Positions 42,930 through 51,929 of a stretch of 64,000 nt of DNA are shown piece by piece (position 1 is the first letter of the stretch; every line of letters starts with the position of its first letter). The position numbers and the translations under genes are program-made. Below the pieces are notes generated by a model. That model did no database searches. It saw nothing but the letters and a program-made list of their open reading frames with translations, and was not told where the DNA came from. This DNA is from Amycolatopsis mongoliensis (GTDB lineage: Bacteria; Actinomycetota; Actinomycetes; Mycobacteriales; Pseudonocardiaceae): assembly GCF_030285665.1 (NCBI RefSeq), contig NZ_CP127295.1, positions 7,812,001 through 7,876,000 of the forward strand. The letters run 5' to 3'.

Positions 42930-43268
42930 TCGGCCGGGCCGAGTCTGGGCCATTTCGCGATCGGTTGCAACCGGCATTCATCGGTCCTGACCAGCCAAAA
43001 CGTCCCGTCGTGGGGGCCGTGGGTGTCCGCAGTGTGGATGCCGGGCCGCGACGCACCTCGGGAGCTTGTCTACCGGGTCGCCGGACCGGTCAGTTCACCG
43101 GCGCAGGCATACCTGGCCGGCCCGGCTGATCCACCCTGGTTTGCCACGGAGGGGAGCGTGGTGCGGTCGATGCGTGCCGTCATGGGGTGGCGTCTCCACC
43201 GGGGCCTGCGACCGTCCCGGCAGGCGCGCAGCCAGCGCACCGGGCCGGGCGAGTGATAGGAATGGCCG

Positions 43269-44591
43269 GTGACCGAACCGAACCTGATCGAAGCCGCCGC
43301 GGCCGAGGCCGTCACGCTGACCAGCGAGCTCATCCGCATCGACACGACCAACACCGGCGACCCCGACACCCTGGTCGGCGAGCGGGCGGCGGCCGAGTAC
43401 GTCGCGGAGAAGCTGACCGACGCCGGCTACGAGATCACCTACGTCGAGTCGGGCGGGAAGAACCGGCACAACGTGATCGTGCGGCTGGAAGGCGCCGACC
43501 GGTCCCGGGGCGGCCTGCTGATCCACGGTCACCTCGACGCCGTGCCCGCCGACCCCTCGGAGTGGTCGGTCCACCCGTTCTCCGGGGCGATCCAGGACGA
43601 CTACGTCTGGGGGCGCGGTGCGGTCGACATGAAGGACATGTGCGGGATGGCGCTCGCGCTGGCCCGCCACTACAAGATGAACAACGTCGTGCCCCCGCGC
43701 GACCTCGTCTTCGCCTTCCTCGCCGACGAAGAAGCAGGCGGCAAGTACGGCGCCCAGTGGCTCGTCGAGAACCGCCCCGACCTGTTCGAGGGCGTCACCG
43801 AGGCGATCAGCGAGGTCGGCGGCTTCTCGATCACGCTCAAGGACGACGTCCGCGCCTACCTGATCGAGACGGCCGAGAAGGGCATCCGCTGGATGAAGCT
43901 GCGCGTGCGCGGCACCGCCGGGCACGGCTCGATGATCCACCGCGACAACGCCGTGACGAAGCTCGCCGAGGCCGTCGCGAAGCTCGGCAACCACCGCTTC
44001 CCGCTGGTGCTCACGGACTCGGTCAAGGAGTTCCTCGCCGGCGTCACCGAGATCACCGGCTGGGACTTCCCCGAGGACGACCTCGAGGGCTCGGTCGCCA
44101 AGCTGGGCAACATCTCCCGGATGATCGGCGCGACCCTGCGCGACACCGCCAACCCGACCATGCTCACCGCCGGCTACAAGTCGAACGTCATCCCGTCGGT
44201 CGCCGAGGCCGCGGTGGACTGCCGGATCCTGCCCGGCCGGCTGGAGGCGTTCGACCGCGAGCTCGACGAGCTGCTCGGGCCGGACATCGAGAAGGAGTGG
44301 ATGGAGCTCCCGCCGGTCGAGACGACCTTCGACGGCGCTCTCGTCGACGCCATGACCGCGGCGGTGCTGGCCGAGGACCCGGGCGCGAAGACGTTGCCGT
44401 ACATGCTGTCCGGCGGCACCGACGCGAAGTCCTTCCAGGACCTCGGGATCCGCAACTTCGGGTTCGCGCCGCTCAAGTTGCCGGCCGACCTCGACTTCTC
44501 GGCGCTGTTCCACGGTGTCGACGAGCGCGTCCCGGTCGAAGCGCTGAAGTTCGGCACCCGCGTGCTGGACCGGTTCCTGCGCACGTCCTGA
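43269..44591 (+). CDS. M20/M25/M40 family metallopeptidase (DapE/ArgE-like)
   Basis: 440 residues from GTG 43269. Di-zinc motifs are LLIHGHLDAVP (His88, Asp90), GRGAVDMKDM (Asp120), FLADEEAGG (Glu154/Glu155) and a C-terminal HGVDERV histidine. The layout is that of dapE2-like proteins of actinobacteria, which remove acyl groups or dipeptide residues. Substrate unresolved. Its stop shares one base with the following hydrolase start. Confidence 0.92.
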   Translation: MTEPNLIEAAAAEAVTLTSELIRIDTTNTGDPDTLVGERAAAEYVAEKLTDAGYEITYVESGGKNRHNVIVRLEGADRSRGGLLIHGHLDAVPADPSEWSVHPFSGAIQDDYVWGRGAVDMKDMCGMALALARHYKMNNVVPPRDLVFAFLADEEAGGKYGAQWLVENRPDLFEGVTEAISEVGGFSITLKDDVRAYLIETAEKGIRWMKLRVRGTAGHGSMIHRDNAVTKLAEAVAKLGNHRFPLVLTDSVKEFLAGVTEITGWDFPEDDLEGSVAKLGNISRMIGATLRDTANPTMLTAGYKSNVIPSVAEAAVDCRILPGRLEAFDRELDELLGPDIEKEWMELPPVETTFDGALVDAMTAAVLAEDPGAKTLPYMLSGGTDAKSFQDLGIRNFGFAPLKLPADLDFSALFHGVDERVPVEALKFGTRVLDRFLRTS

Positions 44592-45484
44592 TGACCGCGT
44601 TCGCGCTCGCCGACGGCACGTCCCTGCAGGTGGTCCGCAGGGGCGACCCGGCCGCGCCGGTGACCGTGGTCTTCGTCCACGGCTACGCGCTCGACCAGCG
44701 CAGCTGGGGCCGGATCGCGCCGTTGGTGCCGGACGCGGCCGACGGGCCGGTGGCCGTGCTGACCTACGACCAGCGCGGCCACGGCGGGTCCGGGCGGGCG
44801 CGGCGCGGAACCGCGACGATGACGCAGCTCGGCGACGACCTCGCGGAGCTGCTCGAGCGCGAGGTCCCGGAGGGCCGGGTTGTGCTCGTCGGGCACGACA
44901 TGGGTGGCTTGGCCATCATGTCGCTGTCCCAGCGGCACCCGGAACTGTTCGCCGCGCGGGTGTCGGGGCTGGTACTGCTCGCGACGTCGTCCGGAACGCT
45001 GGCCACCGAGGTGTCGGCGACCTGGCCCAACGCGCTGGGGAAGCTGGCCCGCGACCTCGAAGCGGTGCTCGGCTCGAAGCTCTTCGGCGTGGTCCGGGAG
45101 CACACGAGCCGGGCGGTGAGCGCGGGCCTGCGGTGGTGGCTGTTCGGGGACGACCCGGACCCGGAACTGGTCGAGCTGACCGTGAAGATGATCCGCGGCA
45201 ACTGGCCGCACACGGTCTCGCTGTTCCGCCCCGCGCTGGACGCCTACGCGCGTGACTCGGCCTTGACGCAGGTCAGCGGCCTGCCGGTGACGGCGATCGT
45301 GGGGGAGCGGGACCGGATCGTGCGCGCGTCCGACGTCGAGCAGTGGGCCGCCGGCCTCGGCAACGGGACGGCGGTGGTGCTGCCCGGCGTCGGGCACGTC
45401 GTGCCGCTGGAAGCCGCCGCACAGGTGCTGCCGCGGGTCGTCGCCCTGGTGAACGGCAGTTCCCGACAAGAAGAGAGTTCTTGA
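44591..45484 (+). CDS. Alpha/beta hydrolase with an Asp in the nucleophile elbow
   Basis: 297 residues. VVFVHGYALDQRSW oxyanion segment, DQRGHGGSG, acid in VGERDRIV and His in GVGHVVPLE. The nucleophile elbow reads VLVGHDMGG with Asp103 (codon GAC) where esterases have Ser. An Asp nucleophile is the hallmark of haloalkane dehalogenases and epoxide hydrolases, which form an ester intermediate. An epoxide- or halide-directed activity is therefore likelier than an esterase, though the overall sequence looks like a general hydrolase. Coupled to the M20 peptidase gene. Confidence 0.85.
   Translation: MTAFALADGTSLQVVRRGDPAAPVTVVFVHGYALDQRSWGRIAPLVPDAADGPVAVLTYDQRGHGGSGRARRGTATMTQLGDDLAELLEREVPEGRVVLVGHDMGGLAIMSLSQRHPELFAARVSGLVLLATSSGTLATEVSATWPNALGKLARDLEAVLGSKLFGVVREHTSRAVSAGLRWWLFGDDPDPELVELTVKMIRGNWPHTVSLFRPALDAYARDSALTQVSGLPVTAIVGERDRIVRASDVEQWAAGLGNGTAVVLPGVGHVVPLEAAAQVLPRVVALVNGSSRQEESS
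45467..45483. promoter_or_regulatory. ArsR-type operator candidate
   Basis: CAAGAA-GAGAG-TTCTTG, a perfect 6+5+6 inverted repeat at the 3' end of the hydrolase gene and 33 bp before the ArsR-like start codon. Confidence 0.55.
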
Positions 45485-45515
45485 CAACTTCTCTGTTCGG
45501 AACGAAGCTGGCCTC

Positions 45516-46103
45516 ATGTTCTCCGTGGCGGTGATCGAAGACGCGTCGGCGGCCGAGGTGTCGCTGGACCCCATCCGCGCCCGGCTGCTGGCCGAGCTGG
45601 CGGAGCCCGCGTCCGCGACGATGCTGGCCGGGCGGGTCGACCTGCCGCGCCAGAAGGTCAACTACCACCTGCGGGCGCTGGAGGCGCACGGTCTGGTGGA
45701 GCTGGTCGAGGAGCGCCGGAAGGGCAACGTCACCGAGCGGATGATGCAGGCGACGGCGGCGTCGTACGTCATTTCGCCGGCCGCGCTGGCGGCGGTGCAG
45801 CCGGACCCGGCCCGGTCACCGGACCGGCTCTCGGCGCGTTGGCTGCTCGCGGTCGCCGGACGCCTGGTGCGCGACGTCGGCCTGCTCATCACCGGTGCGG
45901 CCCAGGCGAAGCAGCGGGTCGCGACCTTCGCCCTCGACGGCGAGGTGCGGTTCGCCTCGGCGGCCGACCGGGCCGCGTTCGCCGAGGAGCTGGCGACGGC
46001 GGTCACCACGCTGGTGGGGAAGTACCACGACGAGACGGCCGAAAAGGGCCGCAGGCACCGGGTGGTGGTCGCCGTCCACCCGAGCGTCCCGGCGGGATCC
46101 TGA
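45516..46103 (+). CDS. ArsR-like winged-helix regulator
   Basis: 195 residues. The N-terminal wHTH (DPIRARLLAELAEPASATML, then AGRVDLPRQKVNYHLRALEA, HGLVELVEERRKGN) precedes a C-terminal domain (WLLAVAGRLVRDVGLLITG) typical of the longer ArsR proteins paired with SRPBCC enzymes. Followed after one base by an AHSA1-type gene. An inverted repeat just upstream is the probable operator. Confidence 0.88.
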   Translation: MFSVAVIEDASAAEVSLDPIRARLLAELAEPASATMLAGRVDLPRQKVNYHLRALEAHGLVELVEERRKGNVTERMMQATAASYVISPAALAAVQPDPARSPDRLSARWLLAVAGRLVRDVGLLITGAAQAKQRVATFALDGEVRFASAADRAAFAEELATAVTTLVGKYHDETAEKGRRHRVVVAVHPSVPAGS

Positions 46104-46104
46104 G

Positions 46105-46851
46105 ATGGGCCGCGAATTCGAGCAGTCCGAAGTCGCCGAAGTCGGCGCGACGCCGGAACAGCTGTGGGAAGCCATCGCGACCGGACCCGGCATCGACTCG
46201 TGGTTCATGGGCCGCACCGAGGTCGAGGGCGGCACCGGCGGTGTCGTCCGCGGCGCGTTCGGCGGCTACCGGCCCGAGTACCGGATCCGGGAGTGGGACC
46301 CGCTGGAGAAGTTCGTCTACGGCAGCGACCCCGCGCCGGACGGGCGCAAGATCGCCTACGAGTTCCTCATCGAGGGACGCGACGGCGGGAGCTCGGTGAT
46401 CCGCTGCGTCACCAGCGGTTTCCTGCCCGGCGACGACTGGGAGGACGAGTTCGAGGCGATGACCGGCGGCAACGCGATGTTCTTCCGCACCCTGGTCGAA
46501 TACGTCACGCACTTCGCCGGACGCACGGCGGTGCCGGTCACCGCGTTCGGCCCGCCGGTGGGGGACTGGCCCGCCGCGTGGGCGCGGCTCGGCACCGCGC
46601 TCGGGCTGCCCGCACGGCCCGCCGAGGGCGACCGGGTGCGGATCTCGCTCGACGGCCGGGCACCACAGGAAGGCGTCGTCTACACCGTGAACGACCAGAA
46701 CGCCGGAGTGCGGACCGCCGACGCGATGATCAGGTTCCTGCGCGGCTTCCGCGGCCCGATGATCGCCGCCCACCACGTCTTCACCCCCGGCGCTGACGCC
46801 GAGGAAGAGGAGAAGGCCTGGAGCGACTGGCTCGGCCACGTGTTCGGTTGA
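46105..46851 (+). CDS. SRPBCC (AHSA1-like) domain protein
   Basis: 248 residues. The first about 140 (VGATPEQLWEAIATGPGIDS, then WDPLEKFVYGSD) are a START/Bet v1-like AHSA1 fold with a hydrophobic cavity. The remainder (PAAWARLGTALGLPARPAEG, then DDAMIRFLRG-like helices) forms a second half seen in the longer members. Ligand and role are unknown. Co-transcribed with the ArsR-like regulator. Confidence 0.85.
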   Translation: MGREFEQSEVAEVGATPEQLWEAIATGPGIDSWFMGRTEVEGGTGGVVRGAFGGYRPEYRIREWDPLEKFVYGSDPAPDGRKIAYEFLIEGRDGGSSVIRCVTSGFLPGDDWEDEFEAMTGGNAMFFRTLVEYVTHFAGRTAVPVTAFGPPVGDWPAAWARLGTALGLPARPAEGDRVRISLDGRAPQEGVVYTVNDQNAGVRTADAMIRFLRGFRGPMIAAHHVFTPGADAEEEEKAWSDWLGHVFG

Positions 46852-46882
46852 CAGTCGAGCGAAACACATTGACTATCGATAT

Positions 46883-47380
46883 ATGCCTCGCTTCCTCGTC
46901 GGTGTCCTCCAGGCGCTCGTCGCCGCCGCGTTCCTCATCGGGCTGTACGCGCAGTTCGTCGTGATCCCGATGACCGCCGCCGACCAGGTCGAGCTGTTCC
47001 CGCCGTACGCGCCGATCCGGGTCCCGCTGGTGACCGCCGCGATCGCGTTCGTCGCGTGCGGGCAGGCCGCCCTGGTCGGGCTGAGCATGCTGCTGCGCCG
47101 GGCGGGCCGCGGCACGGTCTTCAAGCCGTCCACGCTGACCTGGGCGAACGTCGTCGTGGGCGCCACGGCGGCGGCGACCGTCGTCACCGCCGCCGTGTTC
47201 GGGTACGTGACCCTCGCCGACATCCCGTCCCCGGTGGACGGGATGGACGTGCTCGGCCTGTGGCTGGGGACGGCCGCGGCCGTGGTCGCGGGTACGGCGG
47301 CGGTGTTGCTGCTGGTCGCGGGGCGGCACCTGCCGGCGAAGGCGATCGGGCTGCGCACCGAGCTGGACGGCGTGGTCTGA
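46883..47380 (+). CDS. DUF2975 family membrane protein
   Basis: 165 residues, four helices: LVGVLQALVAAAFLIGLYAQ, then IRVPLVTAAIAFVACGQAAL, ATAAATVVTAAVFGYVTL and LGTAAAVVAGTAAVLLLVAG. No Shine-Dalgarno precedes ATG 46883; the ATG follows TATCGATA directly. Translation may be leaderless. DUF2975 genes are usually followed by a small XRE regulator, which is missing here. Confidence 0.82.
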   Translation: MPRFLVGVLQALVAAAFLIGLYAQFVVIPMTAADQVELFPPYAPIRVPLVTAAIAFVACGQAALVGLSMLLRRAGRGTVFKPSTLTWANVVVGATAAATVVTAAVFGYVTLADIPSPVDGMDVLGLWLGTAAAVVAGTAAVLLLVAGRHLPAKAIGLRTELDGVV

Positions 47381-47393
47381 AACGAATTGCGCG

Positions 47394-47626
47394 TTGCGGC
47401 TCCGCCCCGAGGTGATGCGGTACCTCGCCGGCCGGGCCATGACGCGCGCGGAAATCCAAGCCACGCATCGGCGGCGGCTGGCCGCGGCGCGCGACGGGTT
47501 CGGGTTTCTGGGCCGGCCGGGCTGTAGTTCGCCCGTGTGTTCGCCTCCGCGGGGACCTACGACGACCCGATCCCGGGCACCGAGCAGGCGAGGTCGAGGA
47601 CTACCTCACCCGGGCGGCGTGGCTAG
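47394..47626 (+). pseudogene. Possible decayed coding fragment
   Basis: Short stretches that read like protein (RLRPEVMRYLAGRAMTRAEI, then FASAGTYDDPIPGTEQA and VEDYLTRAAWL) occur in different frames and end in a stop at 47624-47626. One or two shifts would join them. No family recognised; low confidence. Otherwise this 240-bp gap holds nothing. Confidence 0.25.
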
Positions 47627-47847
47627 GTCGGCAGCGTGCCGGGAAGGCTCTCCGCCGTCTTCTTGCGGCGCAGCCAGACCCGGCGCGTGCCGTCGGCGTA
47701 GAGCCGCACGGTGCGCAGTTCCCAGCCCGCGAACTCCGCGTGGATGGAGAGCTGGATCGCCGCCGCACGCCGGGACACGCCCGGGGGGAGGTGCAGACGG
47801 CGATACTCCCAATCCCCTTCGACCACCGCCTCGCTGACCGTCGTCAT
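47623..47847 (-). CDS. DUF5703 family small protein
   Basis: 74 residues: WEYRRLHLPPGVSRRAAAIQ, then EFAGWELRTVRLYADGTRRV and WLRRK. This basic, beta-rich small protein family is conserved in actinobacteria near YncE-like lipoproteins. Start overlaps the lipoprotein stop by ATGA. Function unknown. Confidence 0.85.
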   Translation of the reverse strand: MTTVSEAVVEGDWEYRRLHLPPGVSRRAAAIQLSIHAEFAGWELRTVRLYADGTRRVWLRRKKTAESLPGTLPT

Positions 47848-48851
47848 GGCTGGATCACCTGGGTCCCTTCTCCGGTGGCCGAGCCCACGATCACCCGGCC
47901 ACTGGTCTCGTCCACCCCGACCGAGTCCGGCTGGCGCACGGTGGGGAACCGGTACTTCTCGACGGGCTCGCCGCCGCGGACGTCGAATCCGACCACCTCG
48001 TTGCGCTCGGTCAGCGTCACCCACGCCAAGCTCCGCCGAGCGTCGTACGCGATCCCGTACGCACCACCGGGCACCGGGTACCGCTGCCGCATGATCAGCG
48101 GCGAAGCCGAGAACGCGATCAGCGCACCCGCCCGCGCGTCCGTCACCAGCACCCGCCCGTAGGAATCCGCCACGGCGTTGGCGGCACCGTCACCCGCACG
48201 CAGGCCTTCGTTGACCTTCCCGGCGGCGACGTCGACCGAGAACACCGCCGTGCGCAGCCGGTCCAGCACCACGACACCCCTCCCGGTGTCGACGACGTCG
48301 TCGGCGCTGTAGAGCTGCCCGCCGATCGTCCGCGCCGGACCACTCGCCGGCAGCAGCTGAATGTCCTTCGCGGCCCCCATCGCCACCAGCCGATCGGCGC
48401 CGTAGGCGATGCTCGACGCCGGCTGCCCGCCCGTCTTCGTCTCCGTGAGCTTCCGGTCCGGCAGCGTCAGCTGCTGCACCACACCCCGATCCGGCTCCGC
48501 GATCTCGACCCGCCCGGGCGCCACGGTCAGCTTCTCGGCCTTGCTGTATAACGGCATATTCACCGGGGGTGACGCGAGCGCGTTCAGGTCGTAAAGCTGC
48601 AAAGACGGCGGTTGAGCGAGAGCGACGACCAGGGTTCCCTGGGCGACGGCGAGCGCGGAGACGGCTCCGGTGGTGAGCACCTGACCGGCGGGCCGCACGG
48701 TCACCGCGGGGGAGACCGCCGGCTTCGCTGCCACGGGGTTCGCGACGATCTGCAGGTCGTCGCCGTCGGACTTGGCCGAGGAGCAGCCCGAAAGCGCCAG
48801 GACACCGGCGAGCGGGATCGCGATCCACGACACGGCGGCGAACCGACGCAC
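47844..48851 (-). CDS. YncE-like beta-propeller lipoprotein
   Basis: 335 residues from GTG 48851, chosen because GGAGG lies 7 bp before it. VLALSGCSS is a lipobox with Cys near residue 24, so it is a surface lipoprotein. The mature chain repeats propeller strands such as GQPASSIAYGADRLVAMG, GRGVVVLDRLRTAVFSVD, GRVLVTDARAGALIAFS, and YGIAYDARRSLAWVTLTERN. Probable binding or scaffold protein. Translationally coupled to the DUF5703 gene. Confidence 0.85.
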   Translation of the reverse strand: MRRFAAVSWIAIPLAGVLALSGCSSAKSDGDDLQIVANPVAAKPAVSPAVTVRPAGQVLTTGAVSALAVAQGTLVVALAQPPSLQLYDLNALASPPVNMPLYSKAEKLTVAPGRVEIAEPDRGVVQQLTLPDRKLTETKTGGQPASSIAYGADRLVAMGAAKDIQLLPASGPARTIGGQLYSADDVVDTGRGVVVLDRLRTAVFSVDVAAGKVNEGLRAGDGAANAVADSYGRVLVTDARAGALIAFSASPLIMRQRYPVPGGAYGIAYDARRSLAWVTLTERNEVVGFDVRGGEPVEKYRFPTVRQPDSVGVDETSGRVIVGSATGEGTQVIQP

Positions 48852-48942
48852 GTTGCTGCCTCCAGGTGTCCCTCGGCGGGCGGTCTTCACCAGCATCCTC
48901 CACGATCGTCTTGCCGTCACGTGCATGTCACCCAACAGACAC

Positions 48943-49911
48943 CTAGCGCGGCCAGCGCTCCGGATAACCGACCTCGATCGCGCTGACGTCGTCGAGCGCC
49001 GAGCGGATGGCCGGCGGCAGGGTGATCTCCTCCGCCGTCAGCGATCCGGTGAGCTGGCCGGTGTCCCGCGCCCCGACGACCGGGGCCACGACCCCGGGCC
49101 GGTCGCGGACCCAGGCCAGGGCGACGGCCAGCGGCGACGTGCCCAGCCCGTCCGCCGCGGTGGCCACCGCCTGCACGATCCGGGCGGCCCGGTCGGTGCG
49201 GTGGTGCTCGACGTAGCCGGCGTACGCGCTGTTCGCGCCGCGCGAGTCGGCGGGCGTGCCGGTGCGGTACTTGCCCGTCAGCACGCCGCGACCCAGCGGC
49301 GCCCAGGGCAGCAGCCCGATGCCGTGGTGCTCGGCGGCCGGGACGACCTCGCGGTCCACCCCGCGTTCCAGCAGCGAGTACTCGACCTGGGTGGAGACGA
49401 TCGGCGCGACCGCCGCGGCGCCCGCGGCGGCCGTCGCCAGCTGCCAGCCCGCGTAGTTCGAGACGCCGACGTACCGGGCCTTCCCGCTGGTCACGGCGTA
49501 CTCGAGGGCGGCGAGGGTCTCCGCGATCGGCACGCAGGAATCCCAGGCGTGCAGCTGCCACAGGTCGACGTGGTCGGTACCGAGCCGCTTGAGCGAGCCG
49601 TCGAGCGCGGTGAGCAGGGCACCGCGCGAGGCGCCGCCGCCGAACGGGCCGTCGGTGCGCCGGGCGACCGCCTTCGTCGCGAGCACGACGTCGTCGCGGG
49701 GCACGAGGTCGCCGAGCAGGGAGCCGAGCACCCGCTCGCTCTCGCCCTCGCCGTAGATGTCGGCCGTGTCCACCAGGGTGCCGCCGGCGTCCACGAAGGC
49801 GACCAGCTGGCTGGCCGCCTCCTCCGCGTCGGTGTCGCCACCCCAGGTCATGGTGCCGAGCGCCATCCGCGAGACGCGCAGTCCCGAGCGGCCGAGCAGT
49901 CGCTTTTCCAC
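48943..49911 (-). CDS. Aldo/keto reductase
   Basis: 322 residues. LVDTADIYGEGESERVLGSL holds the catalytic Asp and Tyr, LATKAV the Lys and LWQLHAWD the His of the AKR tetrad; GVSNYAGWQL and VALAWVRDRPGVVAPVVGAR bind NADPH. GTG 49911 gives the usual short N-terminus. Substrate unknown. Divergent from the LLM gene with 87 bp between. Confidence 0.92.
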   Translation of the reverse strand: MEKRLLGRSGLRVSRMALGTMTWGGDTDAEEAASQLVAFVDAGGTLVDTADIYGEGESERVLGSLLGDLVPRDDVVLATKAVARRTDGPFGGGASRGALLTALDGSLKRLGTDHVDLWQLHAWDSCVPIAETLAALEYAVTSGKARYVGVSNYAGWQLATAAAGAAAVAPIVSTQVEYSLLERGVDREVVPAAEHHGIGLLPWAPLGRGVLTGKYRTGTPADSRGANSAYAGYVEHHRTDRAARIVQAVATAADGLGTSPLAVALAWVRDRPGVVAPVVGARDTGQLTGSLTAEEITLPPAIRSALDDVSAIEVGYPERWPR

Positions 49912-49998
49912 GACCGCCGAGCCTAGTGGGCTCCCCCGTCCGGACCTGACCAAGGTGAGTCGTGTCGCCCCCAAGGGCCCCCGTTAGGGTCTGGCCCC

Positions 49999-51036
49999 GT
50001 GCGACTCGGACTGAATCTCGGCTACTGGGGATCGGGGAACGACCCCGCCAGCCTGGCCCTGGCGAAACAAGCGGACGAACGGGGCTACGCCGTCGTGTGG
50101 GCGGCGGAGGCGTACGGCTCGGACGCCGTGACCGTGCTGACCTGGATCGCGGCGCAGACGTCGCGGATCGACGTCGGCGCCGCCGTGCTGCAGATCCCGG
50201 CCCGGACACCGGCGATGACCGCGATGACCGCCGCGACCCTCGACACGCTCTCGGGCGGCCGCTTCCGGCTCGGGCTCGGCGTGTCCGGCCCGCAGGTGTC
50301 CGAAGGCTGGCACGGCGTGCGGTTCGCTTCCCCGCTGGAGCGCACCCGCGAGTACGCCGAGATCGTGCGGAAGGCGCTGCGGCGCGAACGGCTGGCCCAC
50401 GAGGGCGAGCACTTCACGCTGCCGCTGCCGGACGGGCCCGGCAAGGCGCTGCGGCTGACCGTCCGGCCCGCCCGCAAGCACATCCCGCTCTACCTGGCCG
50501 CGATCGGCCCGAAGAACCTGGAGCTGACCGGCGAGATCGCCGACGGCTGGCTGCCGGTGTTCTTCTCGCCGGCGCACGCGGGGGAGCAGCTGGCGCGGCT
50601 GCGGGCCGGTGCCGAACGGGCCGGCCGCACCCTGGAGGACTTCGACGTCGTGCCGACCGTGCCGCTCGTGCCGGGCGACGACTGGAAGACGTGCGCGGAC
50701 GCCGTCCGCGGGTACGCGGCGCTCTACCTCGGCGGGATGGGCAGCAAGGAGAAGAACTTCTACAACCGGCTGGCGTGCCGGATGGGCTTCGAAGCCGAAG
50801 CCGCCGCAGTGCAGGAGAAGTACCTGGCCGGCGACCGGGCGGGGGCGATGGCGGCGGTGCCGCTGGAGTTCCTCGACGCGACGTCGCTGCTGGGCCCGAA
50901 GGAACGGATCGCGGAGAAGATGACCGAATACGCCGAGGCCGGCGTGACGACCCTGTCGGTGGCGCCGTACACCCCGGACCCGTCGGCCGCGCTGACCACC
51001 GCCGTCGAAGCGCTCGAGAAGGCGGGGGTGGCCTGA
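49999..51036 (+). CDS. LLM-class F420-dependent oxidoreductase
   Basis: 345 residues of luciferase-like fold: [20 protein letters not shown], then [57 protein letters not shown] and [14 protein letters not shown]. These match mycobacterial F420-binding LLM proteins of the same neighbourhood. GTG start. uppP follows after one base. Confidence 0.92.
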   Translation: MRLGLNLGYWGSGNDPASLALAKQADERGYAVVWAAEAYGSDAVTVLTWIAAQTSRIDVGAAVLQIPARTPAMTAMTAATLDTLSGGRFRLGLGVSGPQVSEGWHGVRFASPLERTREYAEIVRKALRRERLAHEGEHFTLPLPDGPGKALRLTVRPARKHIPLYLAAIGPKNLELTGEIADGWLPVFFSPAHAGEQLARLRAGAERAGRTLEDFDVVPTVPLVPGDDWKTCADAVRGYAALYLGGMGSKEKNFYNRLACRMGFEAEAAAVQEKYLAGDRAGAMAAVPLEFLDATSLLGPKERIAEKMTEYAEAGVTTLSVAPYTPDPSAALTTAVEALEKAGVA

Positions 51037-51037
51037 C

Positions 51038-51880
51038 GTGGGCTGGTTCGAAGCACTCGTCCTGGGCCTGGTCCAGGGCCTGACGGAGTTCCTCCCGATC
51101 TCCTCCAGCGCGCACCTGCGGATCGTCGCGGCGCTCGTCGGCTGGGACGACCCGGGCGCGGCGTTCACCGCCGTCACCCAGATCGGCACCGAGCTCGCGG
51201 TGATCATCTACTTCGGCAAGAAGATCGGCCGGATCCTGCAGGCCTGGTTCTTCTCGCTGTACAAGCCGGACTGGCGCCGTGACCCGGATGCCCGCCTGGG
51301 CTGGCTGATCATCGTCGGCTCGCTGCCGATCGTGGTGCTCGGGCTGCTGCTGCAGGATCAGATCGACAGCGCGTTCCGCGACCTGCGGATCACCGCCACC
51401 GTGCTCATCGTGTTCGGCCTGATCCTGCTGGTCGCCGACCGGATCGGGAAGCAGGAGCGGACGCTGGACCACCTGACCGTGCCGCACGGCCTCGGGTTCG
51501 GCTTCGCCCAGGCGCTGGCGCTGATCCCGGGCGTCTCGCGCTCGGGTGGCACGACCAGCGCGGGCCTGCTGCTGGGCTACACCCGCGCCGAGGCGGCGGA
51601 GTACTCGTTCCTGCTGGCGCTGCCCGCGGTGTTCGGCTCGGGTGTGTACAAGCTCAAGGACATCGGGTCGGGCGGCGTGCCGGCCCAGTGGGGCCCGACG
51701 ATCCTGGCCACGCTCGTCGCCTTCGGCGTCGGCTACGCGGTGATCGCCTGGCTGATGGCCTACATCAAGAAGCGCAGCTTCGTGCCGTTCGTGATCTACC
51801 GGCTGGTCCTCGGTGTGCTGCTGTTCGTGCTGATCCTCACCGGCGCGCTGGACCCGAACGCCGGTCCGGTCAGCCACTGA
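51038..51880 (+). CDS. uppP: Undecaprenyl-diphosphatase
   Basis: 280 residues, eight predicted helices. Catalytic motifs are [21 protein letters not shown] (first half) and [17 protein letters not shown] (second half) with the catalytic Ser/Arg, as in BacA/UppP. It dephosphorylates undecaprenyl diphosphate to recycle the peptidoglycan lipid carrier. The order LLM-uppP-histidine phosphatase is conserved in mycobacteria. Confidence 0.96.
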   Translation: MGWFEALVLGLVQGLTEFLPISSSAHLRIVAALVGWDDPGAAFTAVTQIGTELAVIIYFGKKIGRILQAWFFSLYKPDWRRDPDARLGWLIIVGSLPIVVLGLLLQDQIDSAFRDLRITATVLIVFGLILLVADRIGKQERTLDHLTVPHGLGFGFAQALALIPGVSRSGGTTSAGLLLGYTRAEAAEYSFLLALPAVFGSGVYKLKDIGSGGVPAQWGPTILATLVAFGVGYAVIAWLMAYIKKRSFVPFVIYRLVLGVLLFVLILTGALDPNAGPVSH

Positions 51881-51929
51881 TCCGCCCGCGTGGGGACCGC
51901 TTGATCGGTCCCCACGTAGGGTGGGCCCC

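Larger units (their letters stand above)
42153..43268. other. 1.1-kb gene-poor, lower-GC segment
   Basis: No convincing gene is present. GC falls to about 50 % in places (for example 42541-42600) against about 70 % around it, with A/T runs such as CTTCTATCAAAATACC. It lies between the toxin operon and conserved core genes. It holds one possible integrase fragment and one TCCACAGTGGA copy. Confidence 0.6.
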
